Source: an uncultured Pseudomonadota bacterium (GTDB lineage Bacteria; Pseudomonadota; Gammaproteobacteria; Steroidobacterales; Steroidobacteraceae). From it: a DNA stretch of 64,000 nucleotides. The position numbers were made by a program, and so were the translations under genes. Below, piece by piece: positions 20,732 to 30,338 of this stretch (position 1 is the stretch's first letter; each line of letters opens with the position of its first letter). The notes beneath the pieces are model-generated. The model was not told the origin of the DNA, did not search any database, and saw only the letters and a program-made list of their open reading frames with translations. Location of the stretch: the NCBI GenBank assembly GCA_903868595.1, contig CAIPVV010000010.1:38076-102075 (forward strand), in the 5' to 3' direction.

Positions 20732-21580
20732 GTGAACGAACTGCGTTTTTCTGGGAGCGATCGCTACGTCGCAACCGACGAGCTGATGGTGGCGGTGAAC
20801 GCCGCCATCACGCTCTCCCGGCCGCTGCTTATCAAGGGCGAGCCGGGGACCGGCAAGACCCAGCTGGCGGAGGAAATCGCCCGCGCGCTGGGCCTGCCCC
20901 TCTTCGAGTGGCACATCAAGTCCACGACCAAGGCGCAGCAGGGCCTGTATGAGTACGACGCGGTCTCGCGGCTGCGGGACTCGCAGCTGGGCGATGCGCG
21001 CGTTGCGGATATCGGCAACTACATCGTCAAGGGCCGCGTCTGGGAGGCATTCGCCTGCGAGCAGCGCCCGGTGCTGCTGATCGACGAGATCGACAAGGCC
21101 GACATCGAGTTTCCGAACGACCTGCTGCGCGAGCTGGACCGCATGGAGTTCTACGTGCAGGAGACGCGCGAGCTGGTTAAGGCCCTGCACCGGCCGATCA
21201 TCCTGATCACCAGCAACAACGAGAAGGAACTGCCGGATGCGTTCCTGCGCCGCTGCTTCTTCCACCACATCCGCTTCCCGGACGCCGCCACGATGCAGCA
21301 GATCGTGGAGGTGCATTTCCCCGGGCTGAAGAAGGCGCTCCTGGCCGAGGCGCTGCAGGCCTTCTTCCGCGTGCGGGAGACGCCGGGCCTGAAGAAGAAG
21401 CCCTCGACCTCGGAGCTGCTGGACTGGATCAAGCTGCTCGTGGCGGATGACCTGGGCCCGGAGGCGCTGCGCGCCACCGACGGCAGGGGCCTGCCGCCGC
21501 TGCATGGGGCGCTGCTGAAGAACGAGCAGGACGTGCACCTGGTCGAGCAGCTGCTGTTCCTGTCACGCCGCGCGCGGTAG
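20732..21580 (+). CDS. MoxR-family AAA+ ATPase
   Basis: A 282-residue AAA+ ATPase with Walker A GEPGTGKTQ (about residues 36-44), Walker B VLLIDEIDKAD and sensor-1 ITSNNEKELPDAFLRRC. MoxR proteins act as chaperone-like ATPases that work with von Willebrand factor A partners; the gene immediately downstream encodes such a partner, so they probably form a pair. The starting codon is GTG 20732, 20 bases after the pyk stop. Confidence 0.92.
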   Translation: MNELRFSGSDRYVATDELMVAVNAAITLSRPLLIKGEPGTGKTQLAEEIARALGLPLFEWHIKSTTKAQQGLYEYDAVSRLRDSQLGDARVADIGNYIVKGRVWEAFACEQRPVLLIDEIDKADIEFPNDLLRELDRMEFYVQETRELVKALHRPIILITSNNEKELPDAFLRRCFFHHIRFPDAATMQQIVEVHFPGLKKALLAEALQAFFRVRETPGLKKKPSTSELLDWIKLLVADDLGPEALRATDGRGLPPLHGALLKNEQDVHLVEQLLFLSRRAR

Positions 21581-21646
21581 AGACATGCTCGCGGCGTGCC
21601 TTACCAGCAGGGCTGCCAACCGATCAGGGCGCGAAGGAGCTCCGGC

Positions 21647-22891
21647 ATGCTGATCGAGTTCTTCTTCGCCCTGCGCGGCGCCGGCTTGCCGGTCTCCCTG
21701 GGCGAGTTCCTGCTCCTGCTGCAGGGTCTGCACGCCCGCATCGCCTTTCTCTCGGCCACCGACTTCTATCACCTGGCCCGCACGGCACTCATCAAGGATG
21801 AGCGCCACTACGATGCGTATGACCGCGTGTTCGCACGCTATTTCAGCGGGGCGCAGGAGGCCTTTGCCAAGTTCATGGCACAGGTGCCGCCGGAGTGGCT
21901 GCAGCGCGCGGCAGGCCGCAAGCTGAGCGCGGAGGAGCGTGCGCAGATCCAGGCCCTCGGCGGCTGGGAGGAGCTGCTGCGGACGCTGCGCGAGCGCCTG
22001 GCCGAGCAGGCCGAGGCCCACAGCGGCGGCAACAAGTGGATCGGGACCGGGGGCACCTCGCCATTCGGTGCCTACGGCTACAACCCTGAGGGCGTGCGCA
22101 TCGGGCAGGCACAGCGCGGGAGCGGTCGCGCCGTTAAGGTCTGGGACCAGCGGGATTTCAGCGACCTGGATGACAGCCGCGAGCTGGACACCCGGAACTT
22201 CAAGATGGCGCTGCGGCGCCTGCGGCGCTTTGCCCGCGAGGGCGCGGCCGAGGAGCTGGACCTGGAGGGCACGATCTCGGCCACCGCGCGCAACGCCGGG
22301 CTGCTGGATCTGCGCATGCAGCCCGAGAGGCACAACGCCGTGAAGCTGCTGCTGCTGCTGGACGTGGGCGGCTCGATGGATGCGCACGTGAGCCTCTGCG
22401 AGCAGCTCTTCTCGGCCGCGCGCAGCGAGTTCCGGCACCTGCAGCACTACTACTTCCATAACTTCACCTATGAACAGCTGTGGCGCAGCAATGCCCGCCG
22501 CCAGGAGCAGCGACTGCCCACGCTGGAGCTGCTGCGCAGCTACTCGCGCGACTATCGGGTGATCTTTGTCGGGGATGCGTCGATGAGCCCGTACGAGATC
22601 ATCCAGCCGGGCGGTAGCGTGGAGCACTGGAACGAGGAGAGCGGCGCGACCTGGCTGTCGCGGTTTGTGCGCGCGGTCCCGCGGCTGGTTTGGTTGAACC
22701 CGGAGCCGCAGTCGCGCTGGCACTACACCGATTCGGTGCAGATGACGCGCGACCTGGTGGGAGGAAGGATGTTCCCGCTCACCGTGGGTGGGATCGCCGC
22801 AGCGATGGACTCGCTGCGGCGAACCGGCGATCAGCCCTTGGCCTTGGCGCCCTTGAGCGATTCGATGTCGGCCAGCACGGCCTTGGAGTGA
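21647..22891 (+). CDS. VWA domain-containing CoxE-like protein, partner of the MoxR ATPase
   Basis: A 414-residue protein. The N-terminal helical part (EFFFALRGAGLPVSLGEFL, DFYHLARTALIKDERHYDAYD) is typical of CoxE-like proteins; the VWA domain from about residue 230 contains LLLLDVGGSMD, a MIDAS motif of the DxGxS type, and VIFVGDASMSPYEI. Known pairs of this kind mature or activate metalloenzymes; the target here is unknown. I place the start at ATG 21647, with AAGGAG just upstream, instead of ATG 21596. Its last 61 bases overlap the 3' end of the convergent peroxiredoxin gene. Confidence 0.9.
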   Translation: MLIEFFFALRGAGLPVSLGEFLLLLQGLHARIAFLSATDFYHLARTALIKDERHYDAYDRVFARYFSGAQEAFAKFMAQVPPEWLQRAAGRKLSAEERAQIQALGGWEELLRTLRERLAEQAEAHSGGNKWIGTGGTSPFGAYGYNPEGVRIGQAQRGSGRAVKVWDQRDFSDLDDSRELDTRNFKMALRRLRRFAREGAAEELDLEGTISATARNAGLLDLRMQPERHNAVKLLLLLDVGGSMDAHVSLCEQLFSAARSEFRHLQHYYFHNFTYEQLWRSNARRQEQRLPTLELLRSYSRDYRVIFVGDASMSPYEIIQPGGSVEHWNEESGATWLSRFVRAVPRLVWLNPEPQSRWHYTDSVQMTRDLVGGRMFPLTVGGIAAAMDSLRRTGDQPLALAPLSDSMSASTALE

Positions 22892-23436
22892 CCCTCGGGC
22901 TTCACTTTCTCGTAGTGACGCACGATCTTGCCTTGCGGGTCGATCAGGAAGGTGTCGCGCCGCGCGATCGTCATCGGACCGAAGCTCGTCAGCACGCCGT
23001 ATCTTTTGGCCGTTTCCTTGGTGGCGTCGGCCAGCAGCGAGAAGGGCAGGCCATGCTTCTCCGAGAAGGCCTTGTGGGAGTCCACGTCATCGACGCTGAT
23101 GCCCAGTACCACGGCCCCCGCCTTGCGGAAAGCGAACACGTCGTCCCGGAACTCGCAGGCCTCCGTCGTGCAACCGGGCGTCTGGTCCTTCGGGTAGAAA
23201 TACAGCACGACCCATTTGCCGCGCTGTTCCTCCAGGCTGACCCACTTGCCCGACTGGTCCTGCAGGCGGAAGGTCGGGGCGGCTGCGCCCACGGCCGGCG
23301 ATACGCTAGTCTCTGCAGCGGCCGGCGCGGCGGCGGGAGCCGGCGCAGTATCGGCAGCCAGGGCGGATCCTGCGGCCAGCGTGGCGGCCATGGCGAGGAT
23401 CCAGACACGTGAACTGGAGGCGAATCGTGAAAGCAT
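22831..23436 (-). CDS. Exported peroxiredoxin of the PrxQ/BCP family
   Basis: A 201-residue thiol peroxidase. Residues 1-27 look like a signal peptide (WILAMAATLAAGSALA before ADT), followed by an Ala/Pro-rich linker and a thioredoxin-fold domain. The peroxidatic cysteine is C89 in TPGCTTEACEF and the resolving cysteine C94 is five residues on, the PrxQ arrangement. YFYPKDQTPGC and SVDDVDSHKAF are family-typical. Most BCP proteins are cytoplasmic, so the leader suggests periplasmic peroxide defence. It is convergent with the VWA gene (61-base overlap) and divergent from the patatin gene. Confidence 0.92.
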   Translation of the reverse strand: MLSRFASSSRVWILAMAATLAAGSALAADTAPAPAAAPAAAETSVSPAVGAAAPTFRLQDQSGKWVSLEEQRGKWVVLYFYPKDQTPGCTTEACEFRDDVFAFRKAGAVVLGISVDDVDSHKAFSEKHGLPFSLLADATKETAKRYGVLTSFGPMTIARRDTFLIDPQGKIVRHYEKVKPEGHSKAVLADIESLKGAKAKG

Positions 23437-23490
23437 GTTATTCCCCTGACTGGAATTTGGTTGGCCCAGTACTAGCCTGATCGTAACGGT

Positions 23491-24759
23491 ATGTCTCTCG
23501 ACCCGTCATCACGGCGTTCGGTTCCCGGTCTGGTCCTGACCGGTGGCGGTGCGCGCGCGGCCTACCAGGTTGGCGTGCTCAAGGGTATCGCGGAGATGAT
23601 GCCCAACCGCCCCAACCCCTTCCGGATCATCGTGGGTACCTCGGCCGGGGCGGTTGCCGCCGCCGTGATCGCGGCGCGCGCGCGGCGCTGGCAGCGGGCG
23701 GTCAACGAAATCGAGCGGGTTTGGGCGGGTTTTCATGTCGACCAGGTCTTCGAGGTCGGGGCGTGGCGCATGCTGGGCTCGGGCCTGCACTGGCTGGGCT
23801 CGCTCATCTCCGGGGGATTGCTGCGACCGCCCCAGGCCCTGTTCAACAATCGACCGTTGCGACGGCTACTATCCCGCAGTGTTTCCTGGCACAACCTGCG
23901 TCGCGGCGTGGCGCGCGGCGATCTGGATGCGCTGGCCTTGTGCGCCACCAGTTATTCCAGCGCCCGCTCGGTGGCCTTCTTCGAGGCGCGGGCAGGCTTG
24001 GCCGAGTGGACCCGTCGCCAGCACCTGGGCCGGCGAGCCGACCTGGGCCTGCACCACCTGATGGCGAGCCTCGCCGTGCCCTTCCTGTTTGCGGCCGAGC
24101 GCCTGGGCACCGAGTACCACGGCGACGGCTCCATGCGGCAGCTGGAGCCGTTCAGTCCCGCCGCGCACCTGGGTGCGACGCGGCTGCTGATCATCGGCGT
24201 GCGCGGCCCCAACGATGACGGCCTGCCCGCGGTGCCGGCGAAGCTGCCCCCTGCGCCGGGTCCGGGCCAGCTCTTTGGCTATTTGTTGGACAACCTGTTC
24301 ATGGACCAGGTGCATGCGGACCAGGAGCAGGTGGAGCGCGTGAACCAGCTCGTGCGCTATGCGCCGCACCTGGTCCCGGGCTCGCGGGAAATAGAAACCC
24401 TGTTGATCACGCCGAGCGAGGATCCGCGCAAGATCGCGGCGCGTCACATCCAGGAGCTGCCCCTGAGCCTGCGCGCACTGCTGCGCGTGGCCGGCGCAGG
24501 CGACGTGGCTGGTTCGCGGCTGGCGAGCTACCTGATGTTCGAGGCCAGCTATACGCAGGAGCTCATCGCACTGGGCTATCGCGATTCCCTCGCGCGCGCC
24601 GCGGAAATCATGTCGTTCCTGGATCGGCGTACCACCACCAGCGTGGCGGCCTCGCTTCGCAGGCGCCGCGACGACCACGCCGAACAACGCCCCTCCGGAC
24701 CGGCCGGATCGCCGCCGCCTGGCGACCGCGTCGCGCCCGTGGAGAGCGAGCCCGGTTGA
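23491..24759 (+). CDS. Patatin-like phospholipase
   Basis: A 422-residue serine acyl hydrolase. It has the oxyanion motif [17 protein letters not shown] near the N-terminus, the nucleophile elbow [11 protein letters not shown] (GxSxG) and the catalytic Asp in [13 protein letters not shown] (DGS), giving a complete Ser-Asp dyad. No signal peptide is apparent, so it may act on inner-leaflet lipids. The last 40 residues are low-complexity and Pro/Arg-rich. It is divergent from the peroxiredoxin gene; ATG 23491 starts just before the conserved motif. Confidence 0.9.
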   Translation: MSLDPSSRRSVPGLVLTGGGARAAYQVGVLKGIAEMMPNRPNPFRIIVGTSAGAVAAAVIAARARRWQRAVNEIERVWAGFHVDQVFEVGAWRMLGSGLHWLGSLISGGLLRPPQALFNNRPLRRLLSRSVSWHNLRRGVARGDLDALALCATSYSSARSVAFFEARAGLAEWTRRQHLGRRADLGLHHLMASLAVPFLFAAERLGTEYHGDGSMRQLEPFSPAAHLGATRLLIIGVRGPNDDGLPAVPAKLPPAPGPGQLFGYLLDNLFMDQVHADQEQVERVNQLVRYAPHLVPGSREIETLLITPSEDPRKIAARHIQELPLSLRALLRVAGAGDVAGSRLASYLMFEASYTQELIALGYRDSLARAAEIMSFLDRRTTTSVAASLRRRRDDHAEQRPSGPAGSPPPGDRVAPVESEPG

Positions 24760-24794
24760 CCCGCGGGGATCCCGCCGCCACGTGGCGCGGCGTC

Positions 24795-26393
24795 TCAGAG
24801 TCCCGCGTAGTTGGGTCCGGAGCCGCCCTCCGGCGTCGTCCAGGTGATCTGCGCGTAGGGATCCTTGATGTCGCAGGCCTTGCAGTGCACGCAGTTGGCG
24901 GCGTTGATCTGCAGGCGTTTCGCCCCGGCCCCGTCATCCACCATCTCGTAGACATTGGCCGGGCAGAACCGCGTGCAGGGATTGCCGTATTCCGCCGTGC
25001 AGCGCGTCGCGCAAAGGTGGGTATCGGCGACCTTCAGGTGCACCGGCTGGGCTTCATCATGCGTAGTGGAAGCAAAGAACACCGACGCCAGGCGATCGCG
25101 CGGCGGGAGGCTGCGCTCCACCCAGCCGCGATCCGGCGAAGCGTACTCGTCCAGCTTGTCGAGCGCGGTGTTGCTGGAATTGCGCAGCGTCCACGGGAGG
25201 CGCCCTCCGGTGATGGTTTCCAGCGCGCCGTTGAGCAGGCCCACCCACAGTCCACCCTTGAAGCCCGGCTTGATGTTGCGGACCTTGCGCAGCTCCTGGC
25301 CTCCCGGGGAGGCGCGCCAGCGCGCGTCAAAGCCGGCGCTGCCGCCGGTCTGGGCGATATGGGCGGCAGCGAGCATGCCGCTGCGGATCGCCTGGTGCAC
25401 GCCCTTGATCTTGGGGAAGTTCAGCGTGCCGCCGGCATCACCGACGAGCAGGGCACCGGGCATCTCCAGCTTTGGCAGCGACTGCCAGCCACCGGCGGCG
25501 ATCGTGCGCGCGCCGGCGCCCACGATCTCCCCGCCCTCCAGCAGCGCCCGCACCGAGGGATGGTGCTTGAACTGCTGGAACGCCTCGAACGGGCTGAAGC
25601 GCGGATCCTTATAGTCCAGCCCCACGACGAGGCCGACGTACACGCGGTTGTCGTTGAGGTGATAGATGAAGCTGCCGCCGTAGGTCGCGTTGTCCAGCGG
25701 CCAACCGACGGAGTGCTGGATGAGGCCGGGTTCCACGCGGCCTGCAGGCAACTGCCAGAGCTCCTTCATGCCGAGCGCGTAGGTTTGCGGCGAGCAGTCC
25801 TGGTCCAGCGCGAAGCGCGCGATCAGCGTCTTGCTGAGGCTGCCACGACAGCCCTCCGCCAGCACGGTGACCCCGGCGCGGATCTGCGGTCCTGGCGCGA
25901 AGTCCGGCCCCGGCTGGCCCTCCTTGCCCAGGCCCAGGTCGCCGATCTGCACGCCGGCCACGGCGCCATCCTCGCCGTACAGCATGGTGGCGCCGGCAAA
26001 CCCGGCGAACACATCCACGCCGAGGTTCTCCGCGGCCTGCGCCAGCTGCGGCGCGAGAAGTCCCAGGGAGACGATGAAGTTGCCGTGGTTGTGCTGTTGC
26101 GGCGGCACGGGCAGCGAGACGTGGCCCTTGCGGGTCAGCAGCCGCAGCTCATCGCGCGCGGCCGGCACGCAGACGCCCGGCGGATTGCCGCGCCACTCGG
26201 GCAGCAACTCATCCAGCGGACCCGGTTCGATGACCGCACCCGACAGCGCGTGGGAGCCGATGGCCGCGGCCTTCTCGAGCAGGCAGACGTTCAGATCGGG
26301 CTTGAGCTGCTTGAGGCGGATCGCGCAGGCAAGCCCCGCCGGGCCGCCGCCCACGATCAACACGTCGTATTCCATCACGTCACGGTCGGTCAT
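24795..26393 (-). CDS. Electron transfer flavoprotein-ubiquinone oxidoreductase
   Basis: A 532-residue membrane-associated enzyme passing electrons from ETF to ubiquinone during fatty-acid and amino-acid oxidation. It has an N-terminal FAD-binding motif DVLIVGGGPAGLACAIRLK, the ALSGAVIEP segment, FLVGDAG-type motif (LLVGDAGGTLNFPKIKG) and a C-terminal 4Fe-4S domain with PCTRFCPANVYE and NCVHCKACDIKDP. Length and order are those of bacterial ETF-QO. ATG 26393 is preferred because the 15 residues that precede it in an extended frame are not conserved-looking. etfA and etfB are not in this window. Confidence 0.95.
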   Translation of the reverse strand: MTDRDVMEYDVLIVGGGPAGLACAIRLKQLKPDLNVCLLEKAAAIGSHALSGAVIEPGPLDELLPEWRGNPPGVCVPAARDELRLLTRKGHVSLPVPPQQHNHGNFIVSLGLLAPQLAQAAENLGVDVFAGFAGATMLYGEDGAVAGVQIGDLGLGKEGQPGPDFAPGPQIRAGVTVLAEGCRGSLSKTLIARFALDQDCSPQTYALGMKELWQLPAGRVEPGLIQHSVGWPLDNATYGGSFIYHLNDNRVYVGLVVGLDYKDPRFSPFEAFQQFKHHPSVRALLEGGEIVGAGARTIAAGGWQSLPKLEMPGALLVGDAGGTLNFPKIKGVHQAIRSGMLAAAHIAQTGGSAGFDARWRASPGGQELRKVRNIKPGFKGGLWVGLLNGALETITGGRLPWTLRNSSNTALDKLDEYASPDRGWVERSLPPRDRLASVFFASTTHDEAQPVHLKVADTHLCATRCTAEYGNPCTRFCPANVYEMVDDGAGAKRLQINAANCVHCKACDIKDPYAQITWTTPEGGSGPNYAGL

Positions 26394-26471
26394 CGGCGGG
26401 CTCTGCACGGGGGTGGTAGCGGGCCGCAAGTAGAGCACAGCGTCGGCACTGGGCTCCAGACCGTAGCGCCC

Positions 26472-27233
26472 TCAGCGGGCCTCTTCGGGGCTCAAATCCG
26501 GCTCACCGAGGCGCTCCAGCATTGCCTGCCGCGCCCTACGCCGCAGGTGCATTGCCGCGCGGTCGGCGTCCGACTCCTGGGCCGTGATCGCCTGCAGTAC
26601 CTCGATCTCCACAACGCCGGGCCGCGGCCAGGGATGGATCGGGGGTAGCGCACGCCGCGTGCCGCGGATCACCAGCGGTACGACCGGATACCGGCAGCGC
26701 ACTGCGGTGACGAAGGCGCCGGCGTGAAAGCGCATGAGGCCCGGGCCGGACTCGAAGGTGCCCTCCGGGAAGAAGGCGAGCGAGGCACCGGTGGAGGCCG
26801 TCTTGAGGACTCTGCGCGCGTCGCGGGTGCCCTTGTGGCCCTTGCCACGGTCCACGAACTCCGCGCCGATCCGGCGCAGCAGCAGGCCCGCCAGGGGCAC
26901 GCCGTTCATTTCGCGCTTGATGACGAAGCCGAAGCGTGCCGGCAGGGCAGCCTTGAGCACGACCCCGTCCAGGTAGCTGGCGTGGTTGGCCACCACCACG
27001 CAGGGTCCTGCGGGCAGGCGCGCGGGGTGCAGCAGGCGCAGCCGCACACCCACCAGGGCCAGCGCCAATCGCGCTGCGGCACGCACGACGCTGCGGCGTG
27101 CCTGCAGCGAGCCCAGGGGTAGGATCACCAGCAGCGCCAGCAGGGCCACTACCAGGAAGAGGCTCAGTGCATAGAGGGCGTAAGGCACGGCCAGCAGTAG
27201 GGGCAGCCGTCCCGGCGGCGGCGGGCTGGTCAC
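26472..27233 (-). CDS. plsC: 1-acyl-sn-glycerol-3-phosphate acyltransferase (PlsC family)
   Basis: A 253-residue membrane acyltransferase of phospholipid synthesis. One or two N-terminal hydrophobic segments (LSLFLVVALLALLVILPLG) anchor the protein; the catalytic motif is NHASYLDGVVL (HX4D) and FFPEGTFESG (substrate motif EGT), followed by VVPLVIRGTRRALPP. GTG 27233 is the start. It is upstream of the ETF-QO gene in the same direction with a 78-base gap and divergent from xerD. Confidence 0.9.
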   Translation of the reverse strand: MTSPPPPGRLPLLLAVPYALYALSLFLVVALLALLVILPLGSLQARRSVVRAAARLALALVGVRLRLLHPARLPAGPCVVVANHASYLDGVVLKAALPARFGFVIKREMNGVPLAGLLLRRIGAEFVDRGKGHKGTRDARRVLKTASTGASLAFFPEGTFESGPGLMRFHAGAFVTAVRCRYPVVPLVIRGTRRALPPIHPWPRPGVVEIEVLQAITAQESDADRAAMHLRRRARQAMLERLGEPDLSPEEAR

Positions 27234-27343
27234 GTTGGCGGGTTCATCCGGGCGAATAATGTGATCCGGTTCTCTTTATGTTAATGAGCTGGCCTTGCTG
27301 TGAAGGTGATCACGCTGGACCGTCCGGGTCCTGACCATACTGC

Positions 27344-28312
27344 GTGCAGACCGTGACAGCCAGTCGAGAACACATTTTGACAAACACCGCCGAAATCGCC
27401 GTATTGGTCCGACCGCCCGGGGAAACCCTGGATCCGGCTGTAAACCGTTTCCTGGATTCCGTCTGGACCGAGCGCGGGCTATCGGCCAATACCCTGGCCG
27501 CCTACCGGGCGGACCTGGTCGCGCTGTCGCGCTGGCTGGCCACCCAGGACGTCGCGATCAAACAAACCAGCCGTGCCGACCTGCTGTCCTTCATCGCCTG
27601 GCGAGTGGAGTCCGGGGCGCAGCCGCGCTCCACGGCGCGCCAGCTCTCCTCTTTCCGCCGCTTCTTCCGTCACCTGCTGCGCGAGGGCGTGCTGGTGGAG
27701 GATCCTACCGCCCAGATCGAGATGCCCAAGATCGGGCGCTCGCTGCCGAAGTCCCTCTCCGAGGAGGAAGTGGAGTCGCTGCTGAACGCGCCGGTCGTGG
27801 CCGACCCGCTGGGCAGCCGCGATCGCACGATGCTCGAGGTGCTGTATGCCACGGGACTGCGCGTCTCGGAACTGGTGAGCCTCAAGTACAGTCAGCTCAA
27901 CCTGAACCAGGGCGTGGTGCGCATCGTCGGCAAGGGCAATCGTGAGCGCATGATTCCCCTGGGCGAGGAGGCCGTGCGCTGGCTCAAGGACTTCCTGGCT
28001 GGCGGCCGCAGCGAGATCCTGCTGGATCGCACGACCGACTACTTGTTCCCGACGCGCCGTGGCGACCGCATGACCCGCCAGGCCTTCTGGCACATCATCA
28101 AGCGCTATGCGCGCAAGTCCAGCATCGACAAGGAGCTCTCGCCGCATACGCTGCGGCACGCGTTCGCCACGCACCTGCTCAACCACGGCGCCGACCTGCG
28201 CGTGGTGCAGATGCTGCTGGGCCACAGCGATCTCTCGACGACCCAGATCTACACGTACGTCGCGCGCGAGCGCATGAAAGAGCTGCATACCCTCCACCAC
28301 CCGCGCGGCTGA
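27344..28312 (+). CDS. xerD: Site-specific tyrosine recombinase XerD
   Basis: A 322-residue recombinase which with XerC resolves chromosome dimers at dif. The core-binding domain is FLDSVWTERGLSANTLAAYR; the catalytic domain has ATGLRVSELVSL (Arg), VGKGNRERMIPLG (Lys hairpin), HTLRHAFATHLL (HxxR), LLGHSDLSTTQIYTYV (His and nucleophile Tyr). The adjacent dsbC reproduces the xerD-dsbC order of enterics. The start is uncertain: GTG 27344, GTG 27353 or TTG 27377 are all in frame and none has a strong ribosome site. Confidence 0.95.
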   Translation: MQTVTASREHILTNTAEIAVLVRPPGETLDPAVNRFLDSVWTERGLSANTLAAYRADLVALSRWLATQDVAIKQTSRADLLSFIAWRVESGAQPRSTARQLSSFRRFFRHLLREGVLVEDPTAQIEMPKIGRSLPKSLSEEEVESLLNAPVVADPLGSRDRTMLEVLYATGLRVSELVSLKYSQLNLNQGVVRIVGKGNRERMIPLGEEAVRWLKDFLAGGRSEILLDRTTDYLFPTRRGDRMTRQAFWHIIKRYARKSSIDKELSPHTLRHAFATHLLNHGADLRVVQMLLGHSDLSTTQIYTYVARERMKELHTLHHPRG

Positions 28313-28377
28313 CAGACTGCTACTATCTGGGGACAGCGCCCTGCTGGCCCCGGCTATTCCGGGCGGAGCATTCCCGC

Positions 28378-29202
28378 ATGAAAGTCATTCCGGCCCTGTT
28401 GCTCGCGGTCCTGGTGCCGCTGCACGCCTACTCCCAGACTCCCGTCCGAGCGGTGCCGCCCCCGGCAAGTGCCGCCAAGGGGGCCCCTGCGGCAGTCCCT
28501 GCGTCCACGACAGCCGCTGCCGCGGTGGGCGCCAAGAGCACCGATCCACGGGTGGAGCTGGCGGCCAAGATCCCCGGTACCAAGGTCGAAGACCTGCGCC
28601 CGACCCCGGTGCCCGGCATTTTCGAGCTGACGCACGGGGCGGAGATCTCCTACGTCTCCAGCGACGGCAAGTACCTCTTTAGCGGCGATCTGTATCGCGT
28701 CGCCGACAATGGCGATTTCCCCAATCTGTCCGCGCCGCGCCGCCAGGAGCTGCGCGCCAAGCTCATCGGCGAGGTGCCGGAAGCGGAGATGGTGATCTTT
28801 GGCCCCAAGGACGCCAAGTACACGATCACCGTGTTCACGGACGTGGATTGCCCGTGGTGCCGTCGCCTGCACAGCGAGATGGCCGACTACAACAAGGCCG
28901 GTATCCGCGTGCGCTACCTGGCGTGGCCGCGAACCGGGCCGGCGACGGAGTCCTGGGCGCGGGCCCAGGGGGTCTGGTGTGCGGCCAACCGCGCGGAGAC
29001 CTTCACGCGCGCGAGCAAGGGGGAGGCCGTCAAGACCGCCACCTGCGCGCAGGATCCGGTCAAGCGTCACTACGAGCTGGGGCAGGAACTGGGCGTGCGC
29101 GGCACGCCGGGCGTGGTCCTGCCGGATGGCGAGCTCGTGCCGGGGTATTTGCCTGCGGCCGAGCTGCTCAAGCACCTGCAGTCGCTGTCGGCGGCGAAGT
29201 AG
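28378..29202 (+). CDS. dsbC: Thiol:disulfide interchange protein DsbC
   Basis: A 274-residue periplasmic disulfide isomerase. It has a signal peptide (MKVIPALLLAVLVPLHAYSQ), an Ala/Pro-rich linker, the N-terminal dimerisation domain (IPGTKVEDLRPTPVPGIFEL, YLFSGDLYRV) and a thioredoxin domain with active site DVDCPWCRRLHSEM (CPWC, close to the CGYC of E. coli) and cis-proline loop GTPGVVLPDG. Two further cysteines, VWCAA and TCAQD, can form the structural disulfide. It follows xerD on the same strand. Confidence 0.94.
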   Translation: MKVIPALLLAVLVPLHAYSQTPVRAVPPPASAAKGAPAAVPASTTAAAAVGAKSTDPRVELAAKIPGTKVEDLRPTPVPGIFELTHGAEISYVSSDGKYLFSGDLYRVADNGDFPNLSAPRRQELRAKLIGEVPEAEMVIFGPKDAKYTITVFTDVDCPWCRRLHSEMADYNKAGIRVRYLAWPRTGPATESWARAQGVWCAANRAETFTRASKGEAVKTATCAQDPVKRHYELGQELGVRGTPGVVLPDGELVPGYLPAAELLKHLQSLSAAK

Positions 29203-29272
29203 GCCCTGCGGGGCCGCCATCATCGCGGATCCGGCCACCCCGGAGTCCCCGGGGCGGCCCGCCAGAAGCGCC

Positions 29273-29596
29273 TTAGCGCTCCAGCAGCTTCAGCTTGTCC
29301 GGCTTGCCCTGCCAGTCCTCCGCATCGGCCGGGGCTGGCTTCTTTTCCGTGATCACCGGCCAGTTCTTGGCCAGTTCGGCGTTGAGCTTGAGGAACTGCT
29401 CTTGTCCCTTTGGCACTTCTTCCTCGGAGAAAATGGCTTCGGCCGGGCATTCCGGCTCGCACAGCGTGCAGTCGATGCATTCATCCGGGTCGATCACCAG
29501 GAAATTAGGGCCCTCGTGGAAGCAGTCCACCGGGCAAACTTCCACGCAGTCCATGAACTTGCACTTGATGCAATTTTCGGTGACGACAAACGTCAT
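29273..29596 (-). CDS. fdxA: Seven-iron ferredoxin FdxA
   Basis: A 107-residue electron carrier closely resembling Azotobacter ferredoxin I. Cysteines at 9, 12, 17, 21, 25, 40, 43, 46 and 50 follow the 3Fe-4S plus 4Fe-4S pattern ([17 protein letters not shown] and [11 protein letters not shown]). [13 protein letters not shown] and the C-terminal [15 protein letters not shown] and DAEDW are characteristic. It is cytoplasmic. ATG 29596 is the only start that retains the first cluster. Confidence 0.96.
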   Translation of the reverse strand: MTFVVTENCIKCKFMDCVEVCPVDCFHEGPNFLVIDPDECIDCTLCEPECPAEAIFSEEEVPKGQEQFLKLNAELAKNWPVITEKKPAPADAEDWQGKPDKLKLLER

Positions 29597-29663
29597 GCGT
29601 AACCCTCGAATTCGGTAGCCCGTTATTCTGCCATGCGCGGGCCGGCGCCGCTAAACCCGACCC

Positions 29664-30215
29664 TCACTCCGTCATGCGGCGCGTCAGTTCGCTCAGGTGG
29701 TGGCCTTGGACCCCGGCCGCGAGGTCGGCGACGTAGCGCTCCAGGGCGAACTGGGTCGACGGGAAGGCGATTTCCTCCCAGGGAATGTCCTGCGGCGCCA
29801 CCAGGGCCGTCTCCAGGCTCTCTGCGCCCGCCCCGTGGTCTGCCGAGGCCATGCGCGCGCGGAAGAAGACGTGGACCTGGTGGGCCCCGGTCACGCTGAC
29901 CAGGGCCAGCAGCGAGCCGATTTCCACCTGCGCCAGGGCTTCCTCCTGGCACTCCCGGGCGGCACCTTGCTCCAGCGACTCGCCGTTTTCCAGGAATCCG
30001 GCCGGCATCGTCCAGTAGCCGCGCCGGGGCTCGATGCCCCGGCGGCACAGCAGGATGCGTCCCTCGTACTCGGGTATGCAGCCCACGACGATGCGGGGGT
30101 TCTGGTAGTGGATCGTGCCGCAGGCGTCGCAAATGACCCGCGGCAGCTGGTCGCCCTCGGGAATACGGATCGTGGTGCGGGCACCGCAGTGGCTGCAGAA
30201 GGTGAAACTGCTCAT
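29664..30215 (-). CDS. Nudix hydrolase with N-terminal zinc ribbon
   Basis: A 183-residue pyrophosphohydrolase. The N-terminus has two CxxC pairs (FCSHCG and ICDACG), then the Nudix box GFLENGESLEQGAARECQEE, matching Gx5Ex7REuxEE; the last residues of the box end in ALA instead of the usual G-U. Relatives act on NADH, ADP-ribose or similar dinucleotides; the substrate cannot be read from sequence. It is 67 bases upstream of fdxA on the same strand, possibly one transcript. Confidence 0.88.
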   Translation of the reverse strand: MSSFTFCSHCGARTTIRIPEGDQLPRVICDACGTIHYQNPRIVVGCIPEYEGRILLCRRGIEPRRGYWTMPAGFLENGESLEQGAARECQEEALAQVEIGSLLALVSVTGAHQVHVFFRARMASADHGAGAESLETALVAPQDIPWEEIAFPSTQFALERYVADLAAGVQGHHLSELTRRMTE

Positions 30216-30338
30216 CCGCGCAGACTAGCAGCTTGCCGGAAAGTCAGGAAAAACCTGACAGGAACTCCCCACTGGTGATGCTGCGCCAGATCCCTAGGAT
30301 GTGATCCATACAAGGCCTTTTCCGGAGCGCAGAAGAAC

